A stretch of DNA of 64,000 bases from Apostichopus japonicus (taxonomy: Eukaryota > Echinodermata > Holothuroidea > Aspidochirotida > Stichopodidae): contig NC_092577.1 in NCBI RefSeq assembly GCF_037975245.1, forward strand, positions 16,072,013 to 16,136,012, in the 5' to 3' direction. Numbering within the stretch: position 1 is the stretch's first letter; each line of letters starts with the position of its first letter. The position numbers were made by a program, and so were the translations under genes. Below, one piece after another: positions 11,736 to 23,800 of this stretch. A model generated the notes under the pieces. The model saw only the letters and a program-made list of their open reading frames with translations. It made no database searches and was not told where the DNA came from.

Positions 11736-12625
11736 TAGTGACCTGCTTAGCGTGTGTTGTTCGCACAATTGATGTTGTGTTTATGAAGGGTGTACAATCG
11801 TACGAAATCTCTCAATGAGTCGGTATTCACATCTGGTCGGTTTTCCCTCAGGTTACCCTATTAGATAGTTGACTCAATGTAATCATTCTTACATGACACT
11901 CGTAACTCCCATGTAAGAAAGGGTTTGCGACAGTGTCTATCCACGGTTGATCACACCTCAAAGTTCCCCAATAAGTCCTAAGTGGCTTCCTGAACCAAAG
12001 TGACACAATTACAATACCAGCCATAACATATAGTCAGGGTGCTAGCCCGGTTTCATTTACACGTTTGAGGACGGAAGGTTTGATGGTCCCGATCAGAAAA
12101 GGTCACAGAGGGTCTGGGAATGAATATATATGAAATTTTCCTTTTTTTTCTCCAGGGGGCCATCTTGAATTCTGGCCGCCATCTTGGAAGTGGGTGGCCC
12201 AAGCAACATACCATGACCATCATGTTTCAGTGTGCTCGGAAACACCTTAATTGACCCCTCATTTGTTCATCTCCGATTTTTACAGCCAGATATATGACAT
12301 TTCCTTTTTTTCTGGCGGCCATCTTGGATTTTGGCCGCCGTCTTGGAAGTGGGTTACTCAAGCAACATGCCAGGATCATCATCTGTTTCAGTGACCCCGG
12401 AAACACCTGAATTGACCCCTCATTTGTTCATCTCCGATTTTTACAGCCAGATATATGACATTTCCTTTTTTTTCTGGCGGCCATCTTGGATTTTGGCCGC
12501 CATCTTGAAAAATCGGAACCGATAAAGTGGGTTCCACGGATAAAATCGATAGATAGGTCGAAAAGAAACTCCATGCCAAATTTGGTACTTTTGTCCGGCC
12601 GGTAACGTTGCTAAGCCACCTGACT
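11736..12625 (-). repeat. Right arm of the long inverted repeat
   Basis: Reverse complement of 9031-9941, ending at CCACCTGACT. Next to the outer ends I found no convincing target duplication: the left flank is CAAATT and the right flank GAATGT. The inverted tandem array lies at about 12140-12510. Confidence 0.85.
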
Positions 12626-13600
12626 GAATGTTATGCTTGGAATCACTTGTGCAACCCACCTTAAGGGACCATGGATGGATATTCCAGGACTGAGACGTGA
12701 AAGAGCATGAAAATCTCTATTTTTAAGATAGGGGGGTTTTATATTTAAATGTTATCTTAAAAATATGATTCCATTAAGTCTTCAGATTTATTGATATTTG
12801 CCAAATTTATGATGTGGTAACAGGAACACATCTCAAAGTTTTGATGTTATTCTTAAAATTTTATGTTTCAAATTCAGCAACATGTTAGTATAGGATGTCT
12901 TTTCCACAATGATTTGTGGTATGCCCAATTTCCATCTGACTGGTTCCAGACCAAAGCTACATTGGAAACTGGACTTACAGAGGGAAGTAAAATTTAGGTT
13001 TTACAAAGAAAAATGGCAGATTCTTCCCAACTGACATTCACAGATTATTGTGCAATAACAGCTTAAAATAAAAAAAATCCAGTGAATTGTTCAATTTGTA
13101 ACCAATTTTGATGGAAGCTTTGCTATTGTAATGATTTAGATACTATTTTAAGCTGATTTAGCTCAAGTTGCCTCTAAATGTACATAGTCCTATAAGTGAC
13201 TTTTACTGTAACTTACAAAGGAAACATTTTTAAAATGATACATAACAAGTATTTTTTTCGTAATTTGGAATTTACCATGTTAACCTTAAAAGGCTTATAA
13301 AAAAACAGTACTTTGTTCGTCTACATGGTTAATGAAGTGGGAAACTTGAAAAAAATCTTACTTGTTGTCGTGCTCCAGGAATGGTTTCTTTTACCAGGAA
13401 GGGGTGCTTCTTTATAAACCAACTATGGAGGCCATTTTTTGGGGGTGGATTTTCCATTAATTTAGGAGTTTACATACCCATAATCAACATGTGTAAAAAA
13501 TAATCTTCGAAACCTACTATAACCCATCAAAAAACGACCACGAAATGGACATTTTGGGTAGTCACGTGACATGAACCTCTCGAATGTCTGAAAACAGATT
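12626..13600. other. Non-coding gap
   Basis: AT-rich sequence without a recognised gene. It ends at the left inverted repeat that flanks the THAP exon. Confidence 0.4.
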
Positions 13601-13617
13601 TACCCAAAGGAGCCTCT

Positions 13618-13646
13618 GGTCACCGTGTGACGTCATTGTTTGTATG
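13618..13646 (+). repeat. Left inverted repeat of a candidate P-like element
   Basis: GGTCACCGTGTGACGTCATT and the following TGTTTGTATG recur, inverted and with a few mismatches, at 15051-15080. A weaker GTCTGAAAACAG / CTGTTTCAGAC pairing lies just outside. The pair brackets the THAP exon. Confidence 0.5.
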
Positions 13647-13779
13647 CCGCGAAAATCAAACGCTGATATAGGCACTATTTATACACAGATAGCGATCAAT
13701 TGTACTGTTTTTGACTTCCAATTTCGAGCGTTTGAAAAGCTGTTTGCTTAAAACAAGAACACATGAAGGTTAACAACTA

Positions 13780-14110
13780 GTTTTAAGACAATTATAAGCA
13801 TAAATTTTAGTTAAATTGGTTATTTCATTAGCAAGATTTCCACTCAAATGGAAGCATCTTTTACATAGCGGAGCTTCAATAGGTCCGTACGGTACAATAT
13901 ACTGTAGAACATGCAAGCAGCTTGGCGATTCCGTAATACAATTTGATTGCAAGATACCGTCAACTGAACAGAAGAATAGACCTAAAAGATGCCTCATGCG
14001 TGATATGTGACGGGAAAATGGCTTACGTTACTGTCAACGAATTACCAAAAAGACACTAAACATAATCGAAGAACTACGAGAAGACGCTGACCCGAATCGA
14101 CCATGGTAGC
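13780..14110 (+). other. Possible coding remnant with a CxxC pair, unassigned
   Basis: A plus-strand frame (about 13816-14010) contains Y-C-R-T-C-K-Q-L-G-D, and another frame just after it (about 14030-14108) reads R-I-T-K-K-T-L-N-I-I-E-E-L-R-E-D-A-D-P. Both look more protein-like than their surroundings but match nothing I recognise. They lie inside the same inverted-repeat pair as the THAP exon, on the opposite strand. Confidence 0.2.
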
Positions 14111-14779
14111 ATATACATGACTAAAGCTTCAGCTGAATTAACATAGTACTTACTCGTTTTAATATCCAAAAGTAAAAACACAGAAAAAGTATCCTTTCAA
14201 TAAACAAAATTTAGCAGTGAATATCCAAATCCACGTTTCTCCTTCAATCCTGAGCGAAATACTACCGTGACTCTGTGTAATTCCATAGAGTTAGGTCTAG
14301 TTGAAACAGGCCTTGACCAGTTACATCCCACAATCACAAGACAGTCACTAACGAAATAAAACGTCGATCGCTACATAGAACCGTTTTTATTCAACTCCTT
14401 GGACCATGCAGATGGCGGAATAAACATAACGGACAATATAACACAATGTATCACGAACTCACGATACTGGAATACAACAAAGGAAATAGATAAATGCGAT
14501 GAAATCCTATAGCATGACTATTTACACATGTTGTGAGCCATACATGTACCATGGAGCTATAGCTCCATGCATGTACTAACAATGCTACCCTATATGCACG
14601 GTATATACACGGTCATCTCTTATGGTAAATATTATACTGCCAATTGCGTAATATAATGTTACATGTAAGGACGTCCAGAGCTTGTTTACGGTCAATTTCA
14701 CATTAGCTATGTCCGGCCATGGTCCGACACAGCTATCGACAGAATATAACTTTCGCAGAATGAGACATTTGCAGCTTAC

Positions 14780-14971
14780 ACAGAGGCATGCATGTGGCCT
14801 CATGGGCATGAGATACTCCGGGTGCTGAAAAATCTTTCCGCGTGGATCTCGAAAATTGATCCAAAGTCTGCGGCGTTTTACGTCGGTTCTTTTACTCTGA
14901 AATCTAAAAAAGCTGATGCTTTGGTTGGATGAGGTATAACTGCAACCTCCAACAACACAGAATTGTGGCAT
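14780..14971 (-). CDS. THAP-domain first exon
   Basis: A 64-codon minus-strand exon starts M-P-Q-F-C-V-V-G-G-C and contains I-S-F-F-R-F, R-R-L-W-I-N-F and a final A-C-L-C, cut by a GTAAGC donor at 14774-14779. This is the THAP zinc-binding fold (C2CH): the first two Cys are present and the third falls at the splice site. The expected S-x-H-F with the His would be in the next exon, which I could not find with confidence. THAP domains bind DNA and occur both in host transcription factors and at the N-terminus of P-element-family transposases. Flanking inverted repeats at 13618 and 15051 favour a transposon origin, but a host THAP gene is possible. Confidence 0.65.
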
Positions 14972-15050
14972 TTCGGTGGAAAAGGAGTAATATCGTTTTT
15001 GGCAGCTGAAGTATACAACTTTACACACTAAAAGTATTGTTGTGAGTGAG

Positions 15051-15080
15051 GTATACAAACAGTGACGTCACATGGTCACC
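15051..15080 (-). repeat. Right inverted repeat of the candidate P-like element
   Basis: Inverted partner of 13618-13646, sharing GTGACGTCA and GGTCACC blocks. It makes a unit of about 1.46 kb around the THAP exon. Confidence 0.5.
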
Positions 15081-16309
15081 TGATGTCTTCGGAATGTTTC
15101 AGGAATGTCTGAAACAGGTTTCATAAAAAGCTGACTTTTGTTCCCATTTTTCACGTATTTAACGTCCGAAATGGGCAAAGTTAATTACAGCAATGTAATT
15201 GGAGTGAGTTAAGGATTACATACATGCAAAATGGTGGGATTTTATGTTCATCGAAAAGTCTCCATAGTTGGTCTTTAACAGGCACTCCACTGCTTCCAAG
15301 TACTGATGGGGCAAAGGATAACTGTGTGGTGAACATAAAGATACAATATTCGTTATTTCCTCATAACATTGTTGAATTTCAAGAAGTGAATCAAGTGATT
15401 AGGTATTGTAACTGGCGATTTCAACAGACTGTGCAGTACTGTCTGTAGAAAATATTCCTTTTTTTTGGTTCTCAACATGAAGGGCACGAAGCATCATGTT
15501 TGGATAGCTATTAAAGAAGGCCTGAATCTTAAAGAATTGTGTGCATTATTTCTTCTTACCTCAGAAATCATTATGCCTAACTAATGAAAAATGATACCCA
15601 CAAAAAAGATTGGTCGACTAATATTTCAATTGATATTTCACAAAACAAAAACTTAGCAACTTGGATTCTGTGTAAGAATTTAAAAATATTAAATTGTTTT
15701 AGAGAAAGGACTTTCATTAAACTGCAGACCAACTCTAAAATACTATTTCAGCACATTGAGCGCACATCAGGCAAATACAGTTTTGTTTCTTGACAAAACC
15801 TCTTTTTTTGGCATATTGTGTCCCGGTGCTAAAAAATTAGGAAAATTATTGCTTCACAAACACACTTATTTAATTTTAGTTTCACAAAATGCAAAATGAA
15901 ATCGCATTTTTCCTTCTGTGGGCAGTGATTTTTTCGCAACATGCAAAATAACACAAACCCATCAACCAATTACCAATGGAGTGTGTGTACACAGGACGCT
16001 AAAATGATAACTCACTAAGTAAATCACATTGTACCACAGAAAGTGAAGAACTTAGTTGTGTGGGGTCAAAGACCTATCCTACTTACAGTATGAATATACA
16101 AAACATTTTTGTTTTGGGATTGTTTCTTTGTTTGCAGAGTGTGTGGTCATCCAACTGTGTGCTTTGGCAGTCAAGGAAACAATGGACATTTATCTTTTGT
16201 GAAACATGCTTTCGAATGCAGAGTGTTCTTGCAATAATGTTCGGTAACTCTCCCCTTCATTAGTTAATGTTAGTAGGTAAAACTCATTGTGTATGGTACT
16301 GTATCTTAC
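15081..16309. other. Non-coding gap
   Basis: AT-rich with scattered short frames. No motif is recognised; it is probably an intron of the minus-strand SAMD3-like gene. Confidence 0.4.
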
Positions 16310-16456
16310 CTAGTAAAGGCTGCCATGTAATCAAACAAGGACTGTATAATCTGTCGTCTCTCTCTGTCATTGGGTACAACTTCGTTGTTCAGCTTTCCTT
16401 CTAACACCACAGGCAGTTGTGGCATTTCAAAGTTGCTTGGCCATTGAGTTTGTTGC
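16310..16456 (-). CDS. SAMD3-like exon (WP-x-F-E-x-P region)
   Basis: On the minus strand an acceptor AATTGCAG (AG at 16457-16458) precedes 147 bp of open frame that ends ACTAG followed by GTAAGA (donor 16308-16309). Both boundaries are phase 2. The peptide contains T-Q-W-P-S-N-F-E-M-P-Q-L-P, then N-D-R-E-R-R-Q-I-I-Q-S-L-F-D-Y-M. This W-P-F-x-x-P, basic helix and R-x-x-I-I-x-x-L layout is what I know from SAMD3-like proteins, just upstream of their Y-P-T-x-x-x-Y-x-x-V-A block. The exon carrying that next block was not found. With 8113-8225 it suggests one minus-strand host gene of more than 8 kb whose intron holds the foldback and THAP elements. Confidence 0.55.
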
Positions 16457-18326
16457 CTGCAATTAACAGGAGGTAAAATATATGAGGTAAATTTGGATCA
16501 GGCAATAACAGTTCTGTCTTAACTTTCAATTCACAGAAAATATGCTTCCTTCAATTAACGAATCTTATTGAATGGGAGCTGCCATTAAAAAAACATTACC
16601 CAAATTTGCAATTCTTATTTATAATACATTTACTGCTTCAGCTAATTTTAAATCATTCTGGAAATTTTCTTTCAGCTTCTGTTGTTAATTATTCATGGAG
16701 ATGGAAGCTAAAAATAACTTATGATTTTGAAGCAGACATTCCATGTCATGTGCAAGAAAACAAATGTTGCTGATAAATGACAATAACATAACACATTAAG
16801 TAAACTGGTAAATACACCACATACTGTACACAAAACTGACTGGATATGAAGTTTGAAAGTCAATTTATATCAGAATACATGTGTTGCAATTAAAACATTC
16901 TGGCCTTTTCCTCTACACAAGTTAGTAAAAAATAGTGGTTCCTTATATTTAAGCACGTTTCATAAATTTCAGAATTCCACAAGACTAAATATAAATTGTT
17001 GTGAATTAAAAAAAAAAGCAAGACACATCAAGTTTGTTTTGGTCTGAAAAACAAAAGAGGATGACCATTTTTGTGTTAGCGATTTGTCTGGCAATCTGAA
17101 ATTTGTCACCACCACTCTAAATATCCATTGATAAACCATTGGCAACACACCTTGTAGATACAGTACATTTTAGACCTAAGGCTTTTTAGTCAGATGAAAA
17201 AACTGGGCAAAATTTAACCCAAACAAATTCACACCAACACTAATCATTTTGTTCTCATTCTGATATCAAATATTATAGTTTACAGTGATTTCTGTTAATT
17301 AATTAGGTAGTAAATTCCCAATTTGCTTTCAATTGGTAAATTTTTAGCCAATCTTGCTAGAAAGTTTTAACTCCTGACAAAAGCATTCAATCGTGTCACA
17401 AAACCAATTTGTTACAGACAGACCTTTTAATTGACTGAAATATGTGGAAGCCAAATTCTCTACAGTGGCCACCATATTTTCATGGCCCATATGTTTTACA
17501 TTCCATTTCTGATCATTTTTGGTCGCCAGGGTTGCCAGTTATGTCGCAACTCGAATTGATGGGATAAGTCACAGTTTGATGGCATATTTTTTGGAGTTAA
17601 CTTGTCAGTTACAGTGACAAGTTGGTACAGGAAAAGCAAAAGATGTTTTTGATAAATGGGGAAGAAATTCAGGAAATGAAGATAAAAAAGTAAAATTTTA
17701 AGAAATACATGTGTTCAATTTGGATATTTCAGATTCAGGTACTTCGATAACCTTTTTTGTTGATTTACAAGTCACATGAAAAGCAAACATTTTGGAAATT
17801 TGGCATTCAGTTAATAATGGTAACATAACCTTTGCACTTGTTCCTTATAATGAAGTTTATAATTGTCACAAACCCTTTTACATTGAAGAATACAATAGTA
17901 TTTTTTCCTTCCAACATAACATCAGTTACATCAAGCTTTGAATTACTACACTTTTGGAGGGCAAAGATGAACCATGATCCAGACAGAAAAGAAATTGCAA
18001 TTTGGGGCATTATTACTGTGTGTATTAGTGAAACGTTTTAATTATGGTTCTGAATCTGAATTTTAAGGCATTGTACAAGCTAAAAAGAGAGATAAGACAT
18101 TTCAATATTCAAACAACAATGAATTAATAGGAAAAACAAAAACAAGATTCAACTCAGCATGATGAATAAAACACAATTTGATCAGGCCAAACTGGCACAC
18201 ACTTTGAACAACATCTAGGATAATGCATGTCTCAGAGTCATATCGCACACCATTTTCATTTACTGAACTTGACACAAAAATGTTACCACATGCACCAGTT
18301 ATTTGCGAGATACATGCTGACATTCC
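16457..18326. other. Non-coding gap
   Basis: I found no gene. A short hairpin lies at about 17600 (AACTTGTCA and TGACAAGTT separated by 7 bp). Confidence 0.4.
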
Positions 18327-20409
18327 TCAGTCCAAGTCTTCAAATTTACAAATATTACCATGTATTGGAAGAACCTCATCTTTGAAACATTTTGTTGCCA
18401 TGAGCACACTTTCGAAAATTTGTTGCCTGTTTGCCAAAGTCAGTGTTATGTTTTTCATATTTCGTGAAGATCTTGCGATATCCTTGAAGTAGCTATGTTT
18501 CGATTCCATTCTCAAAGTCCAAAAGTTTGAAAGTGGTCCAAACTGTTTCATTTGTTTGCCATAATGAGTCATAAAATGCATCTTAGGGGTGATATTTGAG
18601 GTTGGATAAAGTTCATGAAACATTTCTAAAAAAATCAAAACTAAGCCATTTATGTACTCACATGAATCACTAGTGATAGCAGGACTAGTAACAAGGTCTA
18701 CAATGTCTATAAGATGTAGCAAGAGTTGCGAATTTTCACCTTTGTCTACAATGTTATCTGCAAACATCAAAAACAAAAGTCTCATAAGGCACCACATCTG
18801 GCATGCTTTTTGCTTGATTTTCACTGAAGAATGAGACCAAGATGGCTTGTTTGATTTTTCCCAACACTGATAATGAAAACCCTGTAGTTTCATATTGATT
18901 GTCTCAATATAAATTTGACCTTCCTGCACATATGTTGTCAAGACTTTTCCTAAGATCAATGGACAAGCCCCCTCAAAGAAGTCATGGGCTATGTCTGAGG
19001 GTAGTTCATTTATCACATGGAAGTATCTCAGTGAATTTAAAGGACAATTCTGCTTCACACCATAAGCAGTAGACATTTCAGTGTCATTTGCCAGCCTTGC
19101 AACATGAACTTTATGGGAACCATCTGACCTTTCCATGTGAGTCTGACTAACAGCACCTATTTGGAGACTTTCCCTTGTACACATACAAAATCTGCATATG
19201 CGAAAACCTGAAAATGATTCATTAAAGCCCCCTATCATATGACTGGCCAAATTGTCTGCGATGACACTACAAATAGTACCAAAAAACTTGTGTTCTACGC
19301 CGTTTACATTAACATGAATGCCATCATTCTCTAACAGATTGATATCATTCAAAAGAGGTTTCATTACTGATGTCAAACCATATTTCTTGATTCAAGAAAT
19401 TTTACATAAACAGACTAGTTGAATGTTGTCAATGGCAGATCTGAACTTTCGTTTCACATTCCCTAGTATCATATACATGGCATTTATTTTGTGAATTCCA
19501 GTATATGTTCCTAGTGGATTAACCACCTCAAAGTCATCCATATACAGGTGTATTTGAACTGAATTTGGATGATTTTGGAAAAGACTATTGTCTTTGACAT
19601 TGGTTCCATCACAAAAATCTCTCAATATATCTGGGTTTTCAGAAAAATGACCATTCAAAACATGTCCCAAAATGTCTTCATTGAGCAACATAGACTGCAG
19701 GGTGCTTAAAATTGGAATATAATGAAATGTTTCTTTTTTCTCTTGACCAAGACAAATTTCCTTATAATCTACCATATCTAAACTTTTTCTGCAAAAGTTC
19801 ATTTGACGACTCTCAGTTGACAATTTTTCTATAGCTTCACACAGTTCGTTGTTTTTTCAATGTTTTACTCATATTGGGACAGTTATTGATTATCCAGACC
19901 AACTGATGCAAAATCTTTGTTAACTGCACTTTCAATATCACAAAGATTTAAAGCAATGAGTTTCTTATAGTCATTTGAAACTTCATCCAGAATTGTACGA
20001 GGCAATTTGTGTATTTCCCTCAACTTAAGTATGTGAATTGCAAATGGATATTCAAATTTATTTGCAGGCAAATTTGGGAGTTCTGCATTAGCAACATGTT
20101 CATTTATATCAATATGTGCATGTTCAGGATTGTTCTCCAAGTGTTCCATATCTTCATAATTTTTCGCAGCAGCAGCAGCAGCAAATGCTTCATCTAAATG
20201 ACAGTTATTATGAGCCCGTATGAGATGTTTCTTTAGGGAATCTACTTTAGTGTAATTTTTTCACATTTTTGCACTCCACATCTGAAGGAAAAATTTTCCT
20301 CATGAGAGTGGATAAGGTGTAAATGATCCAAAAGTTTATTGAATCTTCCGGTATTGTATGTAAAACACTTTGGGCATTTGTAGATCATACCCCATCTATC
20401 CTCTGCCAT
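18327..20409 (-). pseudogene. DDE-type DNA-transposon transposase with N-terminal C2H2 fingers, broken
   Basis: From the ATG at 20409 the minus strand encodes two finger-like modules (C-P-K-C with H-x-x-x-x-H, then C-G-V-x-x-C with H-L-I-R-A-H). After a linker comes L-Y-M-D-D-F-E-V-V-N-P-L-G-T, and further on S-H-M-I-G-G-F-N-E-S-F-S-G-F-R-x-C-R-F-C, P-S-D-I-A-H-D-F-F-E-G and I-T-P-K-M-H-F-M-T-H-Y. The C-terminal part has G-P-L-S-N-F-W-T-L-R-M-E-S-K-H-S-Y-F-K. I know this combination from transposase-derived proteins of fish, cnidarians and echinoderms, possibly the CMC (CACTA/Chapaev) group, but I am not sure of the superfamily. Lesions: one A missing from an A-run near 20263 in the second finger, damage near 19825-19885, and an in-frame TGA at about 19392 after C-K-I-S. 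The last 349 codons are open. No terminal inverted repeats were found. Confidence 0.65.
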
Positions 20410-20843
20410 TGTTTTTTTTTTACCTTGTGCTAGTACTGTAGTGGTGTGTAATATCAGTCTGTGAGTGTGACTGAAATTTGGAGGCTAGCCGCCCTAGCTG
20501 CAATTTACCAGTGTATCTTGGGCCTGCTACCATAGCAAACACCTTGAGTGTGGTTTTAACTAAAGTGAAGCCCAATTCTTCATATATATTATAGGCCTAG
20601 CTAGTATTACTTGACTAATCCTAAGTAGGCCTAGGCTAGGTCTATGCTGTAAATAAAGTAAATAAATGACTGACATACTGAATCTGTTAGCTAAATAAAC
20701 ACCAATAATGCACAGACAGTTCAGGAAAAGTCATGAATTAATTTTAGGAAAAGTCATGAAACGCATATAGGCCTATACCGGTGGTCGTAGGCTAGGCCTA
20801 CCTTTCATTTCTCAAATTCAATCGACTTATTGTAATTTATAGC
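20410..20843. other. Non-coding gap with TAGGCCTA words
   Basis: No gene. Several GGCCTAG/TAGGCCTA words (20594-20640, 20768-20800) lie just outside the transposase start and the tail of the next LINE. Confidence 0.5.
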
Positions 20844-23800
20844 GTAATGACAATGACAATGAATGACAATGAAACTGTTTATTTCCAACACAAAAGATAA
20901 GTACATTTTCAACAAGAATTCAATACATGTAATCAAATAATCATGGTATTAAATATAATTCAATGAAAACTACCAAAGATCTAATGTGTGGAAAAGGAGA
21001 AAAACTGAAGTGCAATACTTATGAATCGTTTCCTCCAAATATGTGTTGAAAAGTATAGACAAAAGAATTAGTCAAGACAAGTTAACATACATAAGGTTAC
21101 AAAAATATCAGAAAATCGAGGACAAAGAGAAAAGATTGAGAGAAAACAGAAAAGAAAGAAAGAAAAGATTGGGCATTTATACATATTTTACATTAATGGA
21201 GATAATCAATTTGAAATAGCAGTAGATAACAACATTTGTTTGTACATTTTCTTAAATAGTGACTGGGATCCATTGTTCTTTAGTTTATCATCAAATGAGT
21301 TCCAGAGTTTAACACCAGAGATGGAGATGCACATCTGTTTTTTGGTTGTTGTTGCAAAAATTTGTTTAAAATGATAATTCTTGTGCCTTATATTATAAGT
21401 ATCACAAGATGCAAAAGAAAAATAGCTTTGTAGAGTGGGTGGTAATAACTTATGAAAAACCTTATACATGAATACACCTGTATAGAAATCAATTAGTTTG
21501 GGTACAGTTAAGATTTTTAAATTGTAAAACAGTTCAGAAGTATGAGCTAAATAATGAACATTACATATTATGCGAATGACCTTCTTTTGTTTTAAGAATA
21601 AAGGAGTAATATTGGACTTATATGTGTGTCCCCATACTTCTATACAATAGTTCAGATATGGAAGAAAAATTGCACAATATAAGGTATATAATTCCGTTTT
21701 GTTTAATATATGACTTGCTTTACGTATGACTGCAATACTTTTAGAAAGTTTACTTGATAGATTCGATATGTGTTCTTTCCAACTCAGTTGATGGTCAATA
21801 AAAACACCAAGAAACTTTGTCACATAAACTCTATCAATTCTTACATCATCTATTGTAATTTTAGGATCAGCATTATACGAACAATTGGAAAAAATCATAT
21901 AGTTTGTTTTTATATTAAGAGATAGTTTATTTACAGCAAACCAGACACTGAGTTTCTGGAGCTCCTTACTAACTAATCTGCTCAGGGTGTGGACATTCTC
22001 ATGGGAACAAAAGATATTTGTGTCATCAGCAAACAGTACGAATTTGAGTAATGAAGAGATGTGGCAAATGTCATTAATATACAAAATGAATAACTTGGGT
22101 CCAAGGATAGAGCCTTGAGGGACTCCACAGACTACATTACAAGAATCAGATTCTAAGTTATTGATGTGAACATACTGTTTTCTATTGGATAAATAACTTT
22201 CTAACCAGTCATGAACTATTCCACGTATACCATAGTGTTCAAGTTTCTTTAATAACAAATGATGATCTATAGTATCGAATGCCTTTTTTAAATCAATAAA
22301 AACTCCAATTGTTGATTTTTTACTATCAAGTGATGATGTACTTTCTTCACTTAATTCTAATAATGCCATTGATGTGGAACGTCCCGACCTGAAACCAGTA
22401 AGGAGATCAAATTTGGAAATAAAGGCATTAAGTCTACTATCAAACAGTTTCTCAAGTATTTTAGAGAATTGTGATAAGAGTGATACAGGCCTGTAATTTG
22501 TATAAACATTCTTATCACCTGACTTAAAAATTGGTATAACTTTGGCTACTTTCATGCTATCAGGAAAAATACCAGTAGAAAATGATTTGTTGCATATAAA
22601 CGTGGAAGGTTGAACTATATATGGGATAATACTTTTAACAACTGACATACTTAAACCATTACAATCAACTGAGGTTTTATTACTTAAATTTCTAACAATA
22701 TTCAATATCTCTATCTCAGTTGTATCTACTAGAAACATAGAGTGTGTGTTTTTATCATGCAGATAATCATTAATAGAGCTGTTATTGTGTTCAGGAATTG
22801 AAGCAGCTAAATCAGATCCAATATTTGTAAAGAACTTCTTAAAACCATCTGCAATGCATTTACCGTTTACCTCTCTATCGTTATCTACAAAAGTATCAGG
22901 GTACATGCTCTTGGTCTTATGATTTTTATTAATAACACCATTTAACACCTTCCATGTTTCCTTAATATTGTTCTTGTGGCTTTCTAAAAGTTTAGAGTAG
23001 TACTCCCTTTTACAAAAACTTAAAACTGATGTCAACTTACTTTTATAAAGCTTGTACCTTTTTTCATTTTCTATAGTTCTTATTTTCAGAAATATCAAAT
23101 AAAGACAATTTTTCTTTTTGCAAGCATTCCTCATCCCTTTTGTAATCCACGGCTTATTGTCATTTCTTTTCTTCACAGAAATTTTCCTTATTGGACAACA
23201 TTCATCATACAACTTAGTTAATATGTTAATGAATTTATCATAAGATTTGTGTACATCAGCAGCTGCATAAACCGAATCCCAGCTCTCTTGATTTAACTTA
23301 TGCTGAAACAAACTTAAAGATGAATCATCTTTTTTCCTAATAAATATAAACTCCTCATTTATTCTGTTTATGTCATTATTGTTTATACAATATACTGGAA
23401 GATGGTCACTTATGTCACTTATGAGTATTCCGCTTTTTAACTCACTATTCATGACATTTGTGAAAATATTATCTATCAGCTAAGCTGAATGATTTGTGAT
23501 TCGAGTGGGTCTAGTAATTAATGGATAAAGACCCAAGCTAAACATTACATCTAAGAAGTCTTTAGTGCCCTTGTGGTTATCATAATCAAAGAGGTTTATA
23601 TTAAAGTCACCACAGAAGTACATATCCGCCCTTTTGTTCCTATACATCTTTTCAATAGCTTCAGTCAATACCTCAATATCTGACCCAGGTTGTCTATATA
23701 GACAACTTACCACAACATTCCTTTTATTACATAAACTGAGTTCAACTGATACACATTCCAGTGCCTCATTAATTGTAATACACATCTTATCAATGACCTT

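Noticed and set aside
9031-12625. Assembly artefact as the explanation of the long inverted repeat
   Set aside because: The arms differ by many substitutions and small insertions and deletions, so they are old separate copies, not a duplicated read. Long reads would still be welcome.
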